Positions 16,867 through 26,330 of a stretch of DNA of 64,000 nucleotides are shown one piece after another. Under the pieces are notes generated by a model. That model did not search any database. It was given only the letters and a program-made list of their open reading frames with translations, and had not been told where the DNA came from. A program made the position numbers and the translations under genes. Position 1 is the first letter of the stretch, and each line of letters opens with the position of its first letter. The stretch spans positions 806,001 through 870,000 of the forward strand of contig NZ_JABWRJ020000001.1 of NCBI RefSeq assembly GCF_014268935.2, given 5' to 3'. Origin of the DNA: Pseudomonas peradeniyensis. GTDB lineage: Bacteria; Pseudomonadota; Gammaproteobacteria; Pseudomonadales; Pseudomonadaceae.

Positions 16867-18576
16867 ATGTCGTACCTGTCTGCTGTTGATCGTCGTCCAT
16901 TAACGCTGTCTGTCGTACTGGCTTGCCTGTGCGCCGGCAACCTGCATGCCGAGACATTTACCCCCGGCCAGGAAGTGTTGCGCCAACAGCAACAGCAGCA
17001 ACACGACCTGCAGCAACTGCAACTGGAACAACGTCGCCGGCAACTGCAACGCGGCGCGTTCACCGCGCCCGACACCACCCCACAGGCTCCCCAGGCCGCG
17101 GCCCCGGATGCGCGCTGCTGGCCGCTGGCCGGGGTGCGCATCGGCGGTGTCACGCTGATCGACCGCGCCACCCTCGATGCCCGCATCGACCCCCTGGTAG
17201 CCGCGTGCATGGGCGTGGGGCAGATCAATCAGCTGCTGTCGGGCATCACCGCGCTGTACCTGGAAAAGGGCTATATCGCCAGCCGCCCCTACCTGAGCAG
17301 CGCCCCGGCAGCCGGGCAGTCGCTGGACATCCTGGTGGACGAAGGCTACCTGGAAGCCATCGAACTGGCCGACCAGCGCCTGCCGGTGTCCCTGGCCGGG
17401 GCCTTCCCCGGCATGCTCGGCGAGCCGCTGAACCTGCGCGACCTGGAGCAGGGCCTGGACCAGCTCAACCGCCTGCGCTCGGTCGACCTCACCGCCGACA
17501 TCGCCCCCGGCAGCCAGCCGGGCGCCTCGCGGATCATCCTGCGCCCGCGCAGCGCTGGTCAGCCAAGGGTTTCCGTGGGCCTGGGCCTGGACAATCTCGG
17601 TAGCGCCAGCACTGGCCGTGACCGCAGCGTGTACAGCCTGAGCCTGGACAATCCGCTGGCGCTCAACGACCTGCTCAGCCTGTCGGCCAGCGACACCCTC
17701 AACCAGGGCGATCGCTACAGCCGCAATGCCAGCCTGTACTACGCGATTCCCTACGGCTACTGGACCTTCAGCCTGTTCGCCAGCCATGCCGAGTACCGCT
17801 CGCCGATCAAGCTCAGCACCCTGACCCTGCACAGCACCGGTATCACCGACCAGCTCAGCCTGCGCGGCGAGCGCGTGCTGTGGCGCGACCAGCGCCATCA
17901 ACTGAGCGCCAGCCTGCAACTGGCGCACAAGGACGTCGACAGCGAATTCGCCAAGGTCCGCCTGGACGTGCAGAGCCCGACGCTGACGGTGGCCGAAGCC
18001 GGGCTCAACCTGTTCTGGCTCGACAGCGCGGTGTGGAACCTGGACCTCAACTACGCCCAGGGGCTGCACTGGTTTGGCGCCGACGACGATGCCGACCGGC
18101 CGGTGCCCGATCTGCCCATGGCGCAGTTTCGCAAGTACCGCGCCGGCCTCGGCCAGTGGCGCAATGGCCAGCTGCTGGGCCAGGCCTGGCAGTGGCAGAG
18201 CCAGCTCAACCTGCAGTACAGCCCCGACCCGCTGCCGGCCATCGAGCAGTTGCTCGGCACCGACGATTCCGCCGTGCGCGGCTACCGCCTCAGCAGCCTG
18301 TCCGGGGCCAGCGGGGCGGTGTGGCGCAACACCCTGCGCCTGCCGCTGCAGCCCCAGGGGCCGCTGACCATCACCCCGCGGCTGGGGCTGGACCACGGCT
18401 GGATCAAGGCCGACCACGGCGCTGCCAGCCAGCGCCTGAGCGGCGCGAGCCTGGGCCTGAACCTGAGCTGGAAGGCGCTGCAGCTGGACGTTGACTACCA
18501 GCGCAGCCTGACCACTCCCAGCGGTTACCACCGCGAGCCCGAGGTCTGGCTGTTCAGGGCCGCCGTGCAGATTTGA
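16867..18576 (+). CDS. TpsB outer-membrane transporter of a two-partner secretion system
   Basis: A 569-residue ShlB/FhaC/HecB-type protein that exports the TpsA partner across the outer membrane. A Sec signal ends LHAETF. An N-terminal Gln-rich helix (QQQQQQHDLQQLQLEQRRRQLQR area) matches the H1 plug helix. A POTRA region (residues 75-225) contains CMGVGQINQLLSGITALYLEKGYIASRPYL. A 16-strand barrel follows, with VRGYRLSSLSGASGAVW, the L6-loop VRGY motif essential for secretion, and a terminal aromatic-rich strand ending FRAAVQI. The ATG at 16867 is preferred over a GTG nine codons upstream. The tpsA gene follows 38 bases later. Confidence 0.94.
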   Translation: MSYLSAVDRRPLTLSVVLACLCAGNLHAETFTPGQEVLRQQQQQQHDLQQLQLEQRRRQLQRGAFTAPDTTPQAPQAAAPDARCWPLAGVRIGGVTLIDRATLDARIDPLVAACMGVGQINQLLSGITALYLEKGYIASRPYLSSAPAAGQSLDILVDEGYLEAIELADQRLPVSLAGAFPGMLGEPLNLRDLEQGLDQLNRLRSVDLTADIAPGSQPGASRIILRPRSAGQPRVSVGLGLDNLGSASTGRDRSVYSLSLDNPLALNDLLSLSASDTLNQGDRYSRNASLYYAIPYGYWTFSLFASHAEYRSPIKLSTLTLHSTGITDQLSLRGERVLWRDQRHQLSASLQLAHKDVDSEFAKVRLDVQSPTLTVAEAGLNLFWLDSAVWNLDLNYAQGLHWFGADDDADRPVPDLPMAQFRKYRAGLGQWRNGQLLGQAWQWQSQLNLQYSPDPLPAIEQLLGTDDSAVRGYRLSSLSGASGAVWRNTLRLPLQPQGPLTITPRLGLDHGWIKADHGAASQRLSGASLGLNLSWKALQLDVDYQRSLTTPSGYHREPEVWLFRAAVQI

Positions 18577-18614
18577 GCGCACCGAATTAGCAGTACCGAC
18601 ATGGAGAGTGACCT

Positions 18615-21600
18615 ATGCCCAAGACCCCCTTTACCTTCAACCTGTCCCCGCAAGGCAAGCTGCGCTGGGCGATAGCCAGCCTGTTCCTGGCCGCGAGCCT
18701 GCCCCAGGCGCTGGCCGGCGGCGTCGTGGTCGCCCCCGGCCCCGGGGGCACGGCACAGTTGCAGACCCAGGGCGGCGTGCCCATCGTCAATATCGTCGCC
18801 CCCAACGGCGCGGGGCTGTCGCACAACCAGTTCCTTGACTACAACGTCGACCGCCAGGGCCTGGTGCTGAACAACGCCCTGCAGGCCGGCCACTCGCAGC
18901 TGGCCGGTGAGCTGGCGGCCAACCCGCAGTTCCAGGGCCAGGCGGCGAGCGTGATCCTCAACGAAGTGGTGAGCCGCAACGCCTCCGCCATCAATGGTGC
19001 CCAGGAAATCTTCGGCCGCGCCGCCGACTACGTGCTGGCCAACCCCAACGGGATCTCGGTCAACGGCGCCAGCTTCATCAACGCACCCAATGCCAGCCTG
19101 GTGGTGGGCCGCCCTGAACTGGACGCGGGCCGACTCAAGGCCCTGGGCACCCAGGACGCCAACGGCCAGTTGCAGGTGCAGGGCGCCGGCCTGCGCAACG
19201 ACGGCGGTTCGGTCAACCTGATCGCCCCGCGCATCGACAGCCAGGGCCGTCTGGATGCCCGTGACCAGCTCAACCTCACCGTGGGCCGCAACCAGGTGGA
19301 CTACGCCAGCGGCCAGGTCAAGGTCGTCGACCATGGCGCGGCCAGTGGCGAGCAGCGTATCGATGCCAGCCTGTTCGGCGCGATGCAGGCCGGACGCATC
19401 AACATCGTCAGCACCGCGCAGGGTGCCGGGGTGCGGGTCGGGTCGGGGCAGATCGACGGCCGCGACGGCGTGCGCATCGACTCGGCGGGTGACCTGAACG
19501 TCAGCGGCGCTGCCGTGGCCGACTCGCTGGAAGCGACCCGTGCCGGCGTGCGCAGCAGCCAGGGTGATGTCGAACTGCGTGGCGCCCAGGACCTGACCCT
19601 GGCCGCCGCCGACGTGGCCGGGCGCGACGTCAAGCTCGACGCCGGACGCAACCTCACCCTGAGCACCGTGCAAAGCCGCAAGCTCCAGGAAAAACGCGAG
19701 AACTGGCGCAGCGGCGCGCTGGGCATCGACTGGGAGACCTATCAGCGCACCCAGACCGACAGCGACACCCGCGAGCACGGCGCTCGGGTAGTGGCCCAGC
19801 GTGATGCCGGCTTGCACGCCGGTCAGGATCTCACCCTCAGTGCCGCCAGCCTCGAGGCGCCCGGCAAGCTGAGCCTGGACAGCGGCGCCGACCTGCGTCT
19901 GACCGCCGCCACCGAGCGCCAGGTGCAGACCGACCAGGGCAAGCACGCCAAGGGCTTCTGGAAGGCCGACTGGGACAACCGCAATGAAACCCAGCGCAGC
20001 GTCACCAGCCAGCTCAAGGGTGGCGACATCGCACTGCACGCCAAGGCCTCGGTGCTGGCCGAAGGTGCCCAGCTGACCAGTGGCCAGGACATCCGCATCG
20101 CCGGCAAGCAGGTGCAGATCAGCAACGCCTCGCGCACCGACCAGCGCGACAGCCAGAACCAGCAGAGCAAGTTCTTCGGCGTCAGCCACAACGAAGCCAA
20201 GCAGAACAGCCGGGAAAGCACCGCGGTGCGCAGCGAGCTGGTGGCCGGTGGCAGCGTCGGCCTGAGCAGCGCCGAGGGCATCGACGTGGTCGGCTCGACG
20301 GTCAAGGCCACCGGTGCGTTGAACGCCGAGGCGGCGGGGGATCTGAAGATCGCCTCGGCCCAGGACACCCGCGAACACAACAGCGCCAGCAGCAGCCGTG
20401 GCTTCGTTGCGTCAGCCAAGGAGACCGCGCCGGGCTCTGGGCAGTATCGTGCTGGCGTCGGCTATGCGAGCGATCGGCAGAGCGCCGCTGGCAGCCAGGT
20501 CAGCCAGCAGGGTTCCAGCCTCAGCGGCAGCGAGGTTCAGCTGGCCGCCGGCGGTGACCTGACCGTCAAGGGTGCAGCGGTGAAGTCCACGGCGGGTGAT
20601 ACCACCCTGGCCGGCAAGCAGGTCTCGCTGCTGGCCGAACAGGACAGCCGCAGCGAGTCCCGCGACAGCAGCCATACCGGCGGTGGCGTCTACCTCACCG
20701 CTGGCCTGGACCGTGCCGGCGCCGGGGTCGACTTTGCCCATCGCACAGAGCAAGACACTTCCAGCAGCACCACGGCGAAGACCACCGGCCTCGACAGCGC
20801 CGGCAGCGTGAAAATCAAGGCCGACACACTGGCCAGCGAAGGCGCGCAGGTGAACAGTGGCGGCACCCTGAGCATCAGCGCAGGCCAGGTGGACAACCGC
20901 GCGGCCCGCGACACCACCAGCAGCAGCCACCAGCAGAGCAGCTGGACGGCGGATGTCGGTGTCAACGTCGAGTACAAGGACATCGCCCGGCCGATCGCCG
21001 GGGCGGTCAAGGACGTGGTGGACGGCAAGGTGTCGGTCAAGGACGCGCTCGACGGCAAGCTGCCGCTTAATGACGTCAAGGACGTGCTGGACGGCAAGAC
21101 TTCGTTGACCGCCGCGCTGGGCAAGCTCGGCACGCCGAACCTGGGCGTTGACCTGGCCGTGGGCCATGCCAGCCAGCAACAGGGCGAGCAGACCGGCACT
21201 GCGGTGGTCAGCCAGTTCAATGGGCAGGGCGTGCAGCTGGACGTGGCCGGCGCGCTGAAGGACCAGGGCACCCGCTACAACGCCAACGGCGGCGCGCTGG
21301 ACGTCAAGGCCGGTTCGTTGCAGGCCGACGCGGCCAGCAACACCCACAGCCGCAGCGAGCAGCAGGTGAACGCCGATGTGTCCGCCCGGATCTACACCAA
21401 GACCGGCGAGGACCTCAACGTGACCGCCAACGGTTCCGGTGGCAGCAAGCACCTGAGCGAAGATACATCCACTGCCGTGGTCGGTACTTTCAGTGGCAGC
21501 CAGGGCCTGAACATCCAGGTCGGTGGCGATGCCCGCTTCGAAGGCAGCCGCCTCGACGGCGGCCAGGGCGCGGTGGCCGTCAACACCGGCGGCAAGCTGG

Positions 21601-22850
21601 CCCTGGACCAGGCCAGCAACCAGGCGCGTCGCGACACCGGCAGCCTCGGTGGCAGCGGTTCGCTGACCGTGGGCACCTTGCCGGTGGGCGACAAGGTCGA
21701 CCTGGGCGCTGGGTTCCAGCTCGACCATGCCGGCGAGCACAGTGTCGACAGCAAGGCCCAGGTGGCGAGCATCAGCGGTAACGGCCCGGTGCGGCTGGGC
21801 AGTGCTGGCGACCAGACTTTGCAGGGCACGCGCATCGACGCGAACGGCCCGGTCGAACTCAAGGCCGGTGGCGCCCTCGACCTGCAGGCCGCCAGCGACA
21901 CCCGGACCGTCAGCGGCAACCATCTGGGCGGTGGCCTCAACCTCGGCGGCAAGGCTGCCACCGGTGAGCAGGGCCGTGACCTGAGCGGCAAGGTGGGCGG
22001 CAACTTCAATGTGGGCCAGACCAACGAACGCTCGCAGACCCTGGCCGGCGGTCAGCTGAACAGCCGTGGCAACGTGGACCTGGCCGGCCAGTCGGTGCAT
22101 CTGCAGGGCACCCAGGTCGGTGCCACGGGCGTCAACGTCGGCGCAGGCGAGGGTGGCCTGGCGCTGGAGTCGGCGCAGTCCACCCAGGGCCGTACCAACT
22201 GGGGCGTCGAGGTGAAGGCCGGGAGCAACCTGAGCCGAAATACACCGGCGGACGCCGGGCAAAAGGTCAGCTCGTCCCATGACTTTGACCTGGGCGGCAA
22301 GGTGCAGGTGGACCATCTGCAGGCCACCACCCAGCAGAACAGCCATATCACCGCTGGCGATGTGACCCTGAACAGTGCCGGTGCGGCGCAACTCAGCGGC
22401 GCCCGGGTCGACGGCCAGCAGGTCGGCGGCAAGCTGGCGGGCGGGTTGACGGTCGCGGAACGCCAGGACACCACCACCTCGGTGCGGGTCGACCTGGGCG
22501 CGGGCCTGGTCGGCAAGCCGGGCGAGGCGAAGGAGGGCCAGGAGAAGCCAGGCTTCGACTACACGCCATCGTTCAATGCCCAGGGCGAGTTCGTGCGCAA
22601 GGCCGGGGTCACGGAGGCTTCGGGCATCGCGGCGCAGCGTGGGCTGGGGCTGCAGGTCAAGGGCGTGGAGCAGGGCGGTACCACGCTCGGGGCCGAGGTG
22701 AAACCACTCGGCTACCAGGTCAAGGCCACCCTCGACCTGCCCAAGCTGCCGGAGGCTGGCCTGCCCAGCGTGTCACTGGAGGGTGGCAAGCTGAAGGTCG
22801 GGCCGGTGACGGTCGAAGGCCAGGTTGACGGCCTGACCAACAAGGGCTGA
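18615..22850 (+). CDS. TpsA: haemagglutinin-repeat exoprotein, no toxin tip
   Basis: A 1411-residue secreted filamentous protein. A signal peptide (residues 1-35, ending ALAGG) is followed by the TPS secretion domain (about 40-290) with NQFLDYNV, NASAINGAQEIFG and LANPNGISVNGASFIN, the NPNGI motif recognised by TpsB. The rest is a beta-helical stack of degenerate haemagglutinin repeats (xxLxLxAxxxLxLxA). At codons 798-828 lies a short lysine/aspartate run with KD(V/A)(V/L)DGK three times. It lacks the VENN or pre-toxin motif and C-terminal nuclease tip of CdiA, and ends QVDGLTNKG. It is shorter than classical FHA/CdiA proteins, so adhesion or aggregation is the likely role. It is probably co-transcribed with tpsB. 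Confidence 0.92.
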   Translation: MPKTPFTFNLSPQGKLRWAIASLFLAASLPQALAGGVVVAPGPGGTAQLQTQGGVPIVNIVAPNGAGLSHNQFLDYNVDRQGLVLNNALQAGHSQLAGELAANPQFQGQAASVILNEVVSRNASAINGAQEIFGRAADYVLANPNGISVNGASFINAPNASLVVGRPELDAGRLKALGTQDANGQLQVQGAGLRNDGGSVNLIAPRIDSQGRLDARDQLNLTVGRNQVDYASGQVKVVDHGAASGEQRIDASLFGAMQAGRINIVSTAQGAGVRVGSGQIDGRDGVRIDSAGDLNVSGAAVADSLEATRAGVRSSQGDVELRGAQDLTLAAADVAGRDVKLDAGRNLTLSTVQSRKLQEKRENWRSGALGIDWETYQRTQTDSDTREHGARVVAQRDAGLHAGQDLTLSAASLEAPGKLSLDSGADLRLTAATERQVQTDQGKHAKGFWKADWDNRNETQRSVTSQLKGGDIALHAKASVLAEGAQLTSGQDIRIAGKQVQISNASRTDQRDSQNQQSKFFGVSHNEAKQNSRESTAVRSELVAGGSVGLSSAEGIDVVGSTVKATGALNAEAAGDLKIASAQDTREHNSASSSRGFVASAKETAPGSGQYRAGVGYASDRQSAAGSQVSQQGSSLSGSEVQLAAGGDLTVKGAAVKSTAGDTTLAGKQVSLLAEQDSRSESRDSSHTGGGVYLTAGLDRAGAGVDFAHRTEQDTSSSTTAKTTGLDSAGSVKIKADTLASEGAQVNSGGTLSISAGQVDNRAARDTTSSSHQQSSWTADVGVNVEYKDIARPIAGAVKDVVDGKVSVKDALDGKLPLNDVKDVLDGKTSLTAALGKLGTPNLGVDLAVGHASQQQGEQTGTAVVSQFNGQGVQLDVAGALKDQGTRYNANGGALDVKAGSLQADAASNTHSRSEQQVNADVSARIYTKTGEDLNVTANGSGGSKHLSEDTSTAVVGTFSGSQGLNIQVGGDARFEGSRLDGGQGAVAVNTGGKLALDQASNQARRDTGSLGGSGSLTVGTLPVGDKVDLGAGFQLDHAGEHSVDSKAQVASISGNGPVRLGSAGDQTLQGTRIDANGPVELKAGGALDLQAASDTRTVSGNHLGGGLNLGGKAATGEQGRDLSGKVGGNFNVGQTNERSQTLAGGQLNSRGNVDLAGQSVHLQGTQVGATGVNVGAGEGGLALESAQSTQGRTNWGVEVKAGSNLSRNTPADAGQKVSSSHDFDLGGKVQVDHLQATTQQNSHITAGDVTLNSAGAAQLSGARVDGQQVGGKLAGGLTVAERQDTTTSVRVDLGAGLVGKPGEAKEGQEKPGFDYTPSFNAQGEFVRKAGVTEASGIAAQRGLGLQVKGVEQGGTTLGAEVKPLGYQVKATLDLPKLPEAGLPSVSLEGGKLKVGPVTVEGQVDGLTNKG

Positions 22851-22888
22851 CAGGGCACGTTTCGTGCCCCCAGCCTGAAGAGAGACTA

Positions 22889-22975
22889 CGTGGGAGCGGG
22901 CTAGCCCCGCGATCACCGGCGAAGCCGGTGCCATGCACCGCATCGCCTGAGTTGCGGGGCAAGCCCGCTCCCACG
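22889..22975. repeat. REP pair (inverted)
   Basis: CGTGGGAGCGGGCTAGCCCC starts at 22890 and TTGCGGGGCAAGCCCGCTCC plus CACG closes the pair, with ACCGGCGAAGCCGGT between them. It lies directly after the tpsA stop codon and could terminate or stabilise that transcript. Confidence 0.88.
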
Positions 22976-23029
22976 CAGCGCTCGTCATCTTCTGCCCCCT
23001 GCAAGCGGGCTAGTCCCGCTTTGCAGGCT

Positions 23030-23057
23030 TGTCCGATCCCACCCCCCTCGCTGTCCG
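23030..23057 (+). promoter_or_regulatory. Candidate SphR operator upstream of sphDCB
   Basis: TGTCCG at 23030-23035 and TGTCCG at 23052-23057 are direct repeats with a 22-bp period, the two-turn spacing AraC-family activators use. A possible -10 TACTGT lies at 23091-23096. The same hexamer pair with the same period and orientation relative to the gene is found before sphA. Confidence 0.55.
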
Positions 23058-23155
23058 CCATTGCCCTGAACCCCCAGCCTTTCCCCGCCTTACTGTTGCC
23101 CTCTACCCACCACAAGAAAACACCGTGCTCAAGCACGGTAGAAGAGGGGAGCACC

Positions 23156-23512
23156 ATGCCGTTTTTCCCACCGCTGCTGCCTGCAGCCGCCCTGACCACC
23201 CTGGCCCTGTTGCTCGGCGGTTGCCGCGATGACAGTGACCCCGCCGCCCCCCAGGCCGCCCCCGCCGACCCTGCGTTGGCTGCGCTGTACGCCAACACCT
23301 GCCAGACCTGCCACGCCAACCCCGCGTCCGGCGCGCCCCTGGCAGGCGACGCGGCAGCCTGGGCACCACGCCTGGCCCAGGGTGTCGACCGCCTGCTGGA
23401 GCACAGCATCAACGGCTACCAGGGCATGCCGCCCATGGGCCTGTGCATGCAGTGCAGCGAGGCGCAGTTCCTCGCCCTGATCGGCTACATGTCCGGCCAG
23501 CCCCTCCACTGA
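23156..23512 (+). CDS. sphD: Cytochrome c5-type lipoprotein, SphD
   Basis: A 118-residue monohaem cytochrome c with a lipoprotein signal (LLLGGC lipobox). The haem motif is CQTCH, and the C-terminal GMPPMGLCMQCSEAQF has the Met ligand and the extra Cys pair typical of c5-like cytochromes. The ATG at 23156 follows GAGGGGAG. It is the first gene of sphD-sphC-sphB. Position and family match the cytochrome of the sphingosine-responsive sphBCD operon of P. aeruginosa. It presumably accepts electrons from the FAD enzyme encoded next. Confidence 0.85.
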   Translation: MPFFPPLLPAAALTTLALLLGGCRDDSDPAAPQAAPADPALAALYANTCQTCHANPASGAPLAGDAAAWAPRLAQGVDRLLEHSINGYQGMPPMGLCMQCSEAQFLALIGYMSGQPLH

Positions 23513-23527
23513 GCGCAAGGTACTCCC

Positions 23528-24922
23528 ATGGCGATTCACCTGTCCCGTCGTCGCTGGCTGCAACACACCGGCGCGGCCTGCGCGTTGCTCGCGCTTTCCG
23601 CCAACCCGGCACTGGCGCAACTGTTGCGCGCGCCACGGCTGATCCCCTGGCGCAACTGGTCCGGCGCGCAGAGCTGCCTGCCCGAGGCGCGGCTGGCGCC
23701 GCAGAGCCTCGACGAACTGGCCCAGGGCATCCGCCAGGCCCCCGGCAGGGTGCGTCCGGTCGGTTCGGGGCATTCCTTCAGCGCCCTGGTGCCCACCGAC
23801 GGCACCCTGCTGTCGCTGGGCTACTTCAATGGCCTGCTCGACCACGACCCCGCCACCTTGCAGGCCGAGTTCGCCGCTGGCACGCCGATGTCGGCGATGG
23901 GCGCGGCGCTCAAGGCGGTCGGCCAGGCGCTGCCGAACATGGCCGACATCGACTACCAGACCCTGGCCGGCGCGATCGCCACCTCGACCCATGGCACCGG
24001 TGTCGGCTTCGGCTCGTATTCCTCGCGGGTCACCGGTCTGCAGCTGGTCACGGCCAGTGGCGAGGTGCTCGACTGCGACAGCCATCGGCACCCCGAGGTG
24101 TTCGCCGCGGCACGGGTGTCCCTCGGCGCGCTGGGCGTGGCCACCCGGATCCGCCTGCAGAACCGCGAGGCCTTCCGCCTGCGCGAGCGACAATGGATTG
24201 CCCGCACCGACGAGTTGCTGGAGGACGTGGAGAAGAACACCCGGGAAAACCAGCATTGGGAAATGCTGGTGATCACCCATTCCGACTACGCGCTGTCCAT
24301 CGCCCTCAACGAAACCAATGACGCCGTCACCGCCGCCCAGGATCCGGCCAGCGAAGGCGGCAACGAATTCGTCAGCCTGATCGAGAAACTCGACAAATAC
24401 GGCAGCGACTTTCCCGCGGCCCGGCGAGCGTTGCTCAATAGCCTGCGGCATGTCGCCAGCTTCGACGAGCGGGTCGGCGACTCGTACGAGATCTTCGCCA
24501 ATGTGCGCAACGTGCGTTTCAACGAGATGGAGTACTCGGTGCCCGCCGAGGATGGCCCGGCCTGCCTGCGGGAGATCCTCGCGCTGATCCGCGAGCGCGA
24601 CCTGCGCACCTGGTTTCCCATCGAGTACCGCTACGTCAAGGCCGACGATATCCCGCTGAGCATGTTCGAAGGGCGCGACAGTTGCTCGATCTCGGTGCAC
24701 CAGCACTACAGCATGGACCACCACAATTTCTTCGCCGCTATCGAGCCGATCTTCTGGAAATACGCCGGGCGCCCGCACTGGGGCAAGCTGCACACCCTCA
24801 ATGCGCGCACCCTGCAGCCGCTGTATCCGCGCTGGAAGGACTTCACCGAGGTGCGCCAGGTGCTGGACCCGACAGGCAAGTTCCTCAATGGCCACCTGGC
24901 CTCGATCCTCGGCGTGGGCTGA
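23528..24922 (+). CDS. sphC: Tat-exported FAD-linked oxidase (lactone-oxidase type), SphC
   Basis: A 464-residue flavoprotein. A twin-arginine signal (LSRRRWLQHTG, cleavage near ALAQ) exports it folded. An FAD-binding 4 (PCMH) domain contains VRPVGSGHSFSALVPTDGTLL and GAIATSTHGTGVGFGS. The C-terminal half is the D-arabinono-1,4-lactone oxidase-like domain, ending WGKLHTLNARTLQPLYPRW and DPTGKFLNGHLASILG. It starts 15 bases after sphD. By synteny it is SphC, the oxidoreductase of the sphingosine-response operon, acting in the periplasm with SphD as electron acceptor. The precise reaction is inferred from the P. aeruginosa locus. Confidence 0.87.
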   Translation: MAIHLSRRRWLQHTGAACALLALSANPALAQLLRAPRLIPWRNWSGAQSCLPEARLAPQSLDELAQGIRQAPGRVRPVGSGHSFSALVPTDGTLLSLGYFNGLLDHDPATLQAEFAAGTPMSAMGAALKAVGQALPNMADIDYQTLAGAIATSTHGTGVGFGSYSSRVTGLQLVTASGEVLDCDSHRHPEVFAAARVSLGALGVATRIRLQNREAFRLRERQWIARTDELLEDVEKNTRENQHWEMLVITHSDYALSIALNETNDAVTAAQDPASEGGNEFVSLIEKLDKYGSDFPAARRALLNSLRHVASFDERVGDSYEIFANVRNVRFNEMEYSVPAEDGPACLREILALIRERDLRTWFPIEYRYVKADDIPLSMFEGRDSCSISVHQHYSMDHHNFFAAIEPIFWKYAGRPHWGKLHTLNARTLQPLYPRWKDFTEVRQVLDPTGKFLNGHLASILGVG

Positions 24923-24937
24923 GTACAAGGAGATGTG

Positions 24938-26215
24938 ATGAACAGACGCAAATTCCTGGTCGGCGCAGCGGGAGCCGGTGTGCTGCTGGCTGCTGCCGGC
25001 GCCTGGCTGCGCCCTGGCGCCCAAGGGGCGCCGCACGACGACTATTTCGCCAGGTTGCAGCGCGAGCTGCGCGAGCACGGGCCGATGCGCCCGGTGATGC
25101 TGATCGACCTCGACCGCCTGGACCACAACATCGACGTGGTGACCCAGTCGGTGCGCCGTGCCGGCAAGCAGCTGCGCCTGGTGGAAAAGTCGCTGCCTTC
25201 GCCGCAGTTGCTCGACTACATCGCCCGGCGCGCTGATACCCGCCGGCTGATGTCGTTCCACCAGCCGTTCCTCAACCACGATGCGCTGCGCTTCCCGGAT
25301 GCCGACATCCTGCTTGGCAAGCCGCTGCCGGTGCGTTCGGCACAACTGTTTTACGAAGAGCACCGCGGCGCCTTCGACCCGGCCAGGCAACTGCAATGGT
25401 TGCTCGACACCCCCGAGCGCCTGCAACAGTACCTGGCGCTGGCCCAGGGACTGGGCACCCGGCTGCGGATCAATATCGAGCTGGATGTCGGCCTGCACCG
25501 GGGCGGGGTCAAGGACTCGGCGCAGCTGGAGCGGATGCTGGCGATCATCGCCGCCAATCCCCGGCACCTGGCCTTCGCCGGCTTCATGGGCTACGACCCC
25601 TTCGTCGGCATGGGCGTGCCGGGCATCCTCGGATCGCCACAGGCGCTGTTCGCCAAGGTCATGGGCTTGTACGACGGCTTCGTCGACCACGCCCGCAGTC
25701 GCTATCCCGGGTTGTGGCACTCGGACCTGACCCTCAACACCGCCGGCAGCCCGAGCTACCGCATGCACGAGCACGAACGCACCAGCAGCGAGGTATCGGT
25801 GGGCTCGGCATTGCTCAAACCCACTCACTACGACCTACCGTCGCTGCAGGACCACCAGCCGGCGGCCTATATCGCCACGCCGGTGATCAAGCGCACGGGG
25901 GCGGTGCAGATTCCGGCGCTGGACGGCAAGTCGGCGTTGTTCGCCTGGTGGGACCCGAATCAGCGAGAGACCTTCTTCATCTATGGCGGCAACTGGCTGG
26001 CCGAGCCCGAGTCGCCCAAAGGACTGCGGTTCAACGGCCTGTACGGGCGCAGTTCCAACCAGGAAATGCTCAACGGCTCGGCGGCGGTGGGCCTGCAAGT
26101 CGACGACCAGGTGTTCCTACGGCCGACCCAGTCCGAGGCGATCCTGCTGCAGTTCGGCGACTTGCTGGCGGTACGCGGCGGGTGGATTGTCGAGCGCTGG
26201 CCGGTGTATGCGTGA
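24938..26215 (+). CDS. sphB: Tat-exported PLP-dependent DSD1/alanine-racemase-fold enzyme, SphB
   Basis: A 425-residue protein. A twin-arginine-like signal NRRKFLVGAAGAGVLLAAAG precedes a PLP-binding TIM barrel of the D-threonine aldolase/D-serine dehydratase (DSD1) type. VMLIDLDRLDHNI opens the barrel and the Schiff-base lysine is in LRLVEKSLPS (Lys84). HEHERTSSEVSVGSALL and the C-terminal QVDDQVFLRPTQSEAILLQFGDL are typical of the metal/PLP region. The ATG at 24938 has AAGGAG five bases upstream, 15 bases after sphC. Export of a PLP enzyme through Tat implies cofactor loading in the cytoplasm and catalysis in the periplasm. Confidence 0.86.
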   Translation: MNRRKFLVGAAGAGVLLAAAGAWLRPGAQGAPHDDYFARLQRELREHGPMRPVMLIDLDRLDHNIDVVTQSVRRAGKQLRLVEKSLPSPQLLDYIARRADTRRLMSFHQPFLNHDALRFPDADILLGKPLPVRSAQLFYEEHRGAFDPARQLQWLLDTPERLQQYLALAQGLGTRLRINIELDVGLHRGGVKDSAQLERMLAIIAANPRHLAFAGFMGYDPFVGMGVPGILGSPQALFAKVMGLYDGFVDHARSRYPGLWHSDLTLNTAGSPSYRMHEHERTSSEVSVGSALLKPTHYDLPSLQDHQPAAYIATPVIKRTGAVQIPALDGKSALFAWWDPNQRETFFIYGGNWLAEPESPKGLRFNGLYGRSSNQEMLNGSAAVGLQVDDQVFLRPTQSEAILLQFGDLLAVRGGWIVERWPVYA

Positions 26216-26255
26216 GCCCTTTCAGGGTGTTCTACGTGAGAGTTGTTGCGCCTTT

Positions 26256-26289
26256 GAGATCGAGCGCCGCCCGCGCGGCGCTCGATCTC
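26256..26289. terminator. Intergenic hairpin, terminator-like, copy 2
   Basis: GAGATCGAGCGCCGC - CCGC - GCGGCGCTCGATCTC is a perfect 15-bp stem between the convergent sphB and sphA genes, so it may terminate both. It is the same element as at 16366-16399. Confidence 0.7.
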
Positions 26290-26330
26290 GAGAGCACTAC
26301 AAGACTATCGCCTTGCACTTCAATGGAGCA

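Larger units (their letters stand above)
22851..23155. other. Intergenic region with REP elements and sphDCB promoter
   Basis: The 305-bp gap between tpsA and sphD carries a REP pair (22889-22975), a small related hairpin at 23001-23028 (CTGCAAGCGGG...CCCGCTTTGCAG), the TGTCCG direct repeats proposed as SphR sites (23030-23057) and an ACCGTGCT-CA-AGCACGGT palindrome (23122-23139) just before the sphD ribosome site. Confidence 0.75.

Noticed and set aside
20412..22391. Minus-strand 659-codon frame opposite tpsA
   Set aside because: Shadow of the repetitive, GC-rich tpsA; composition is typical of antisense frames.
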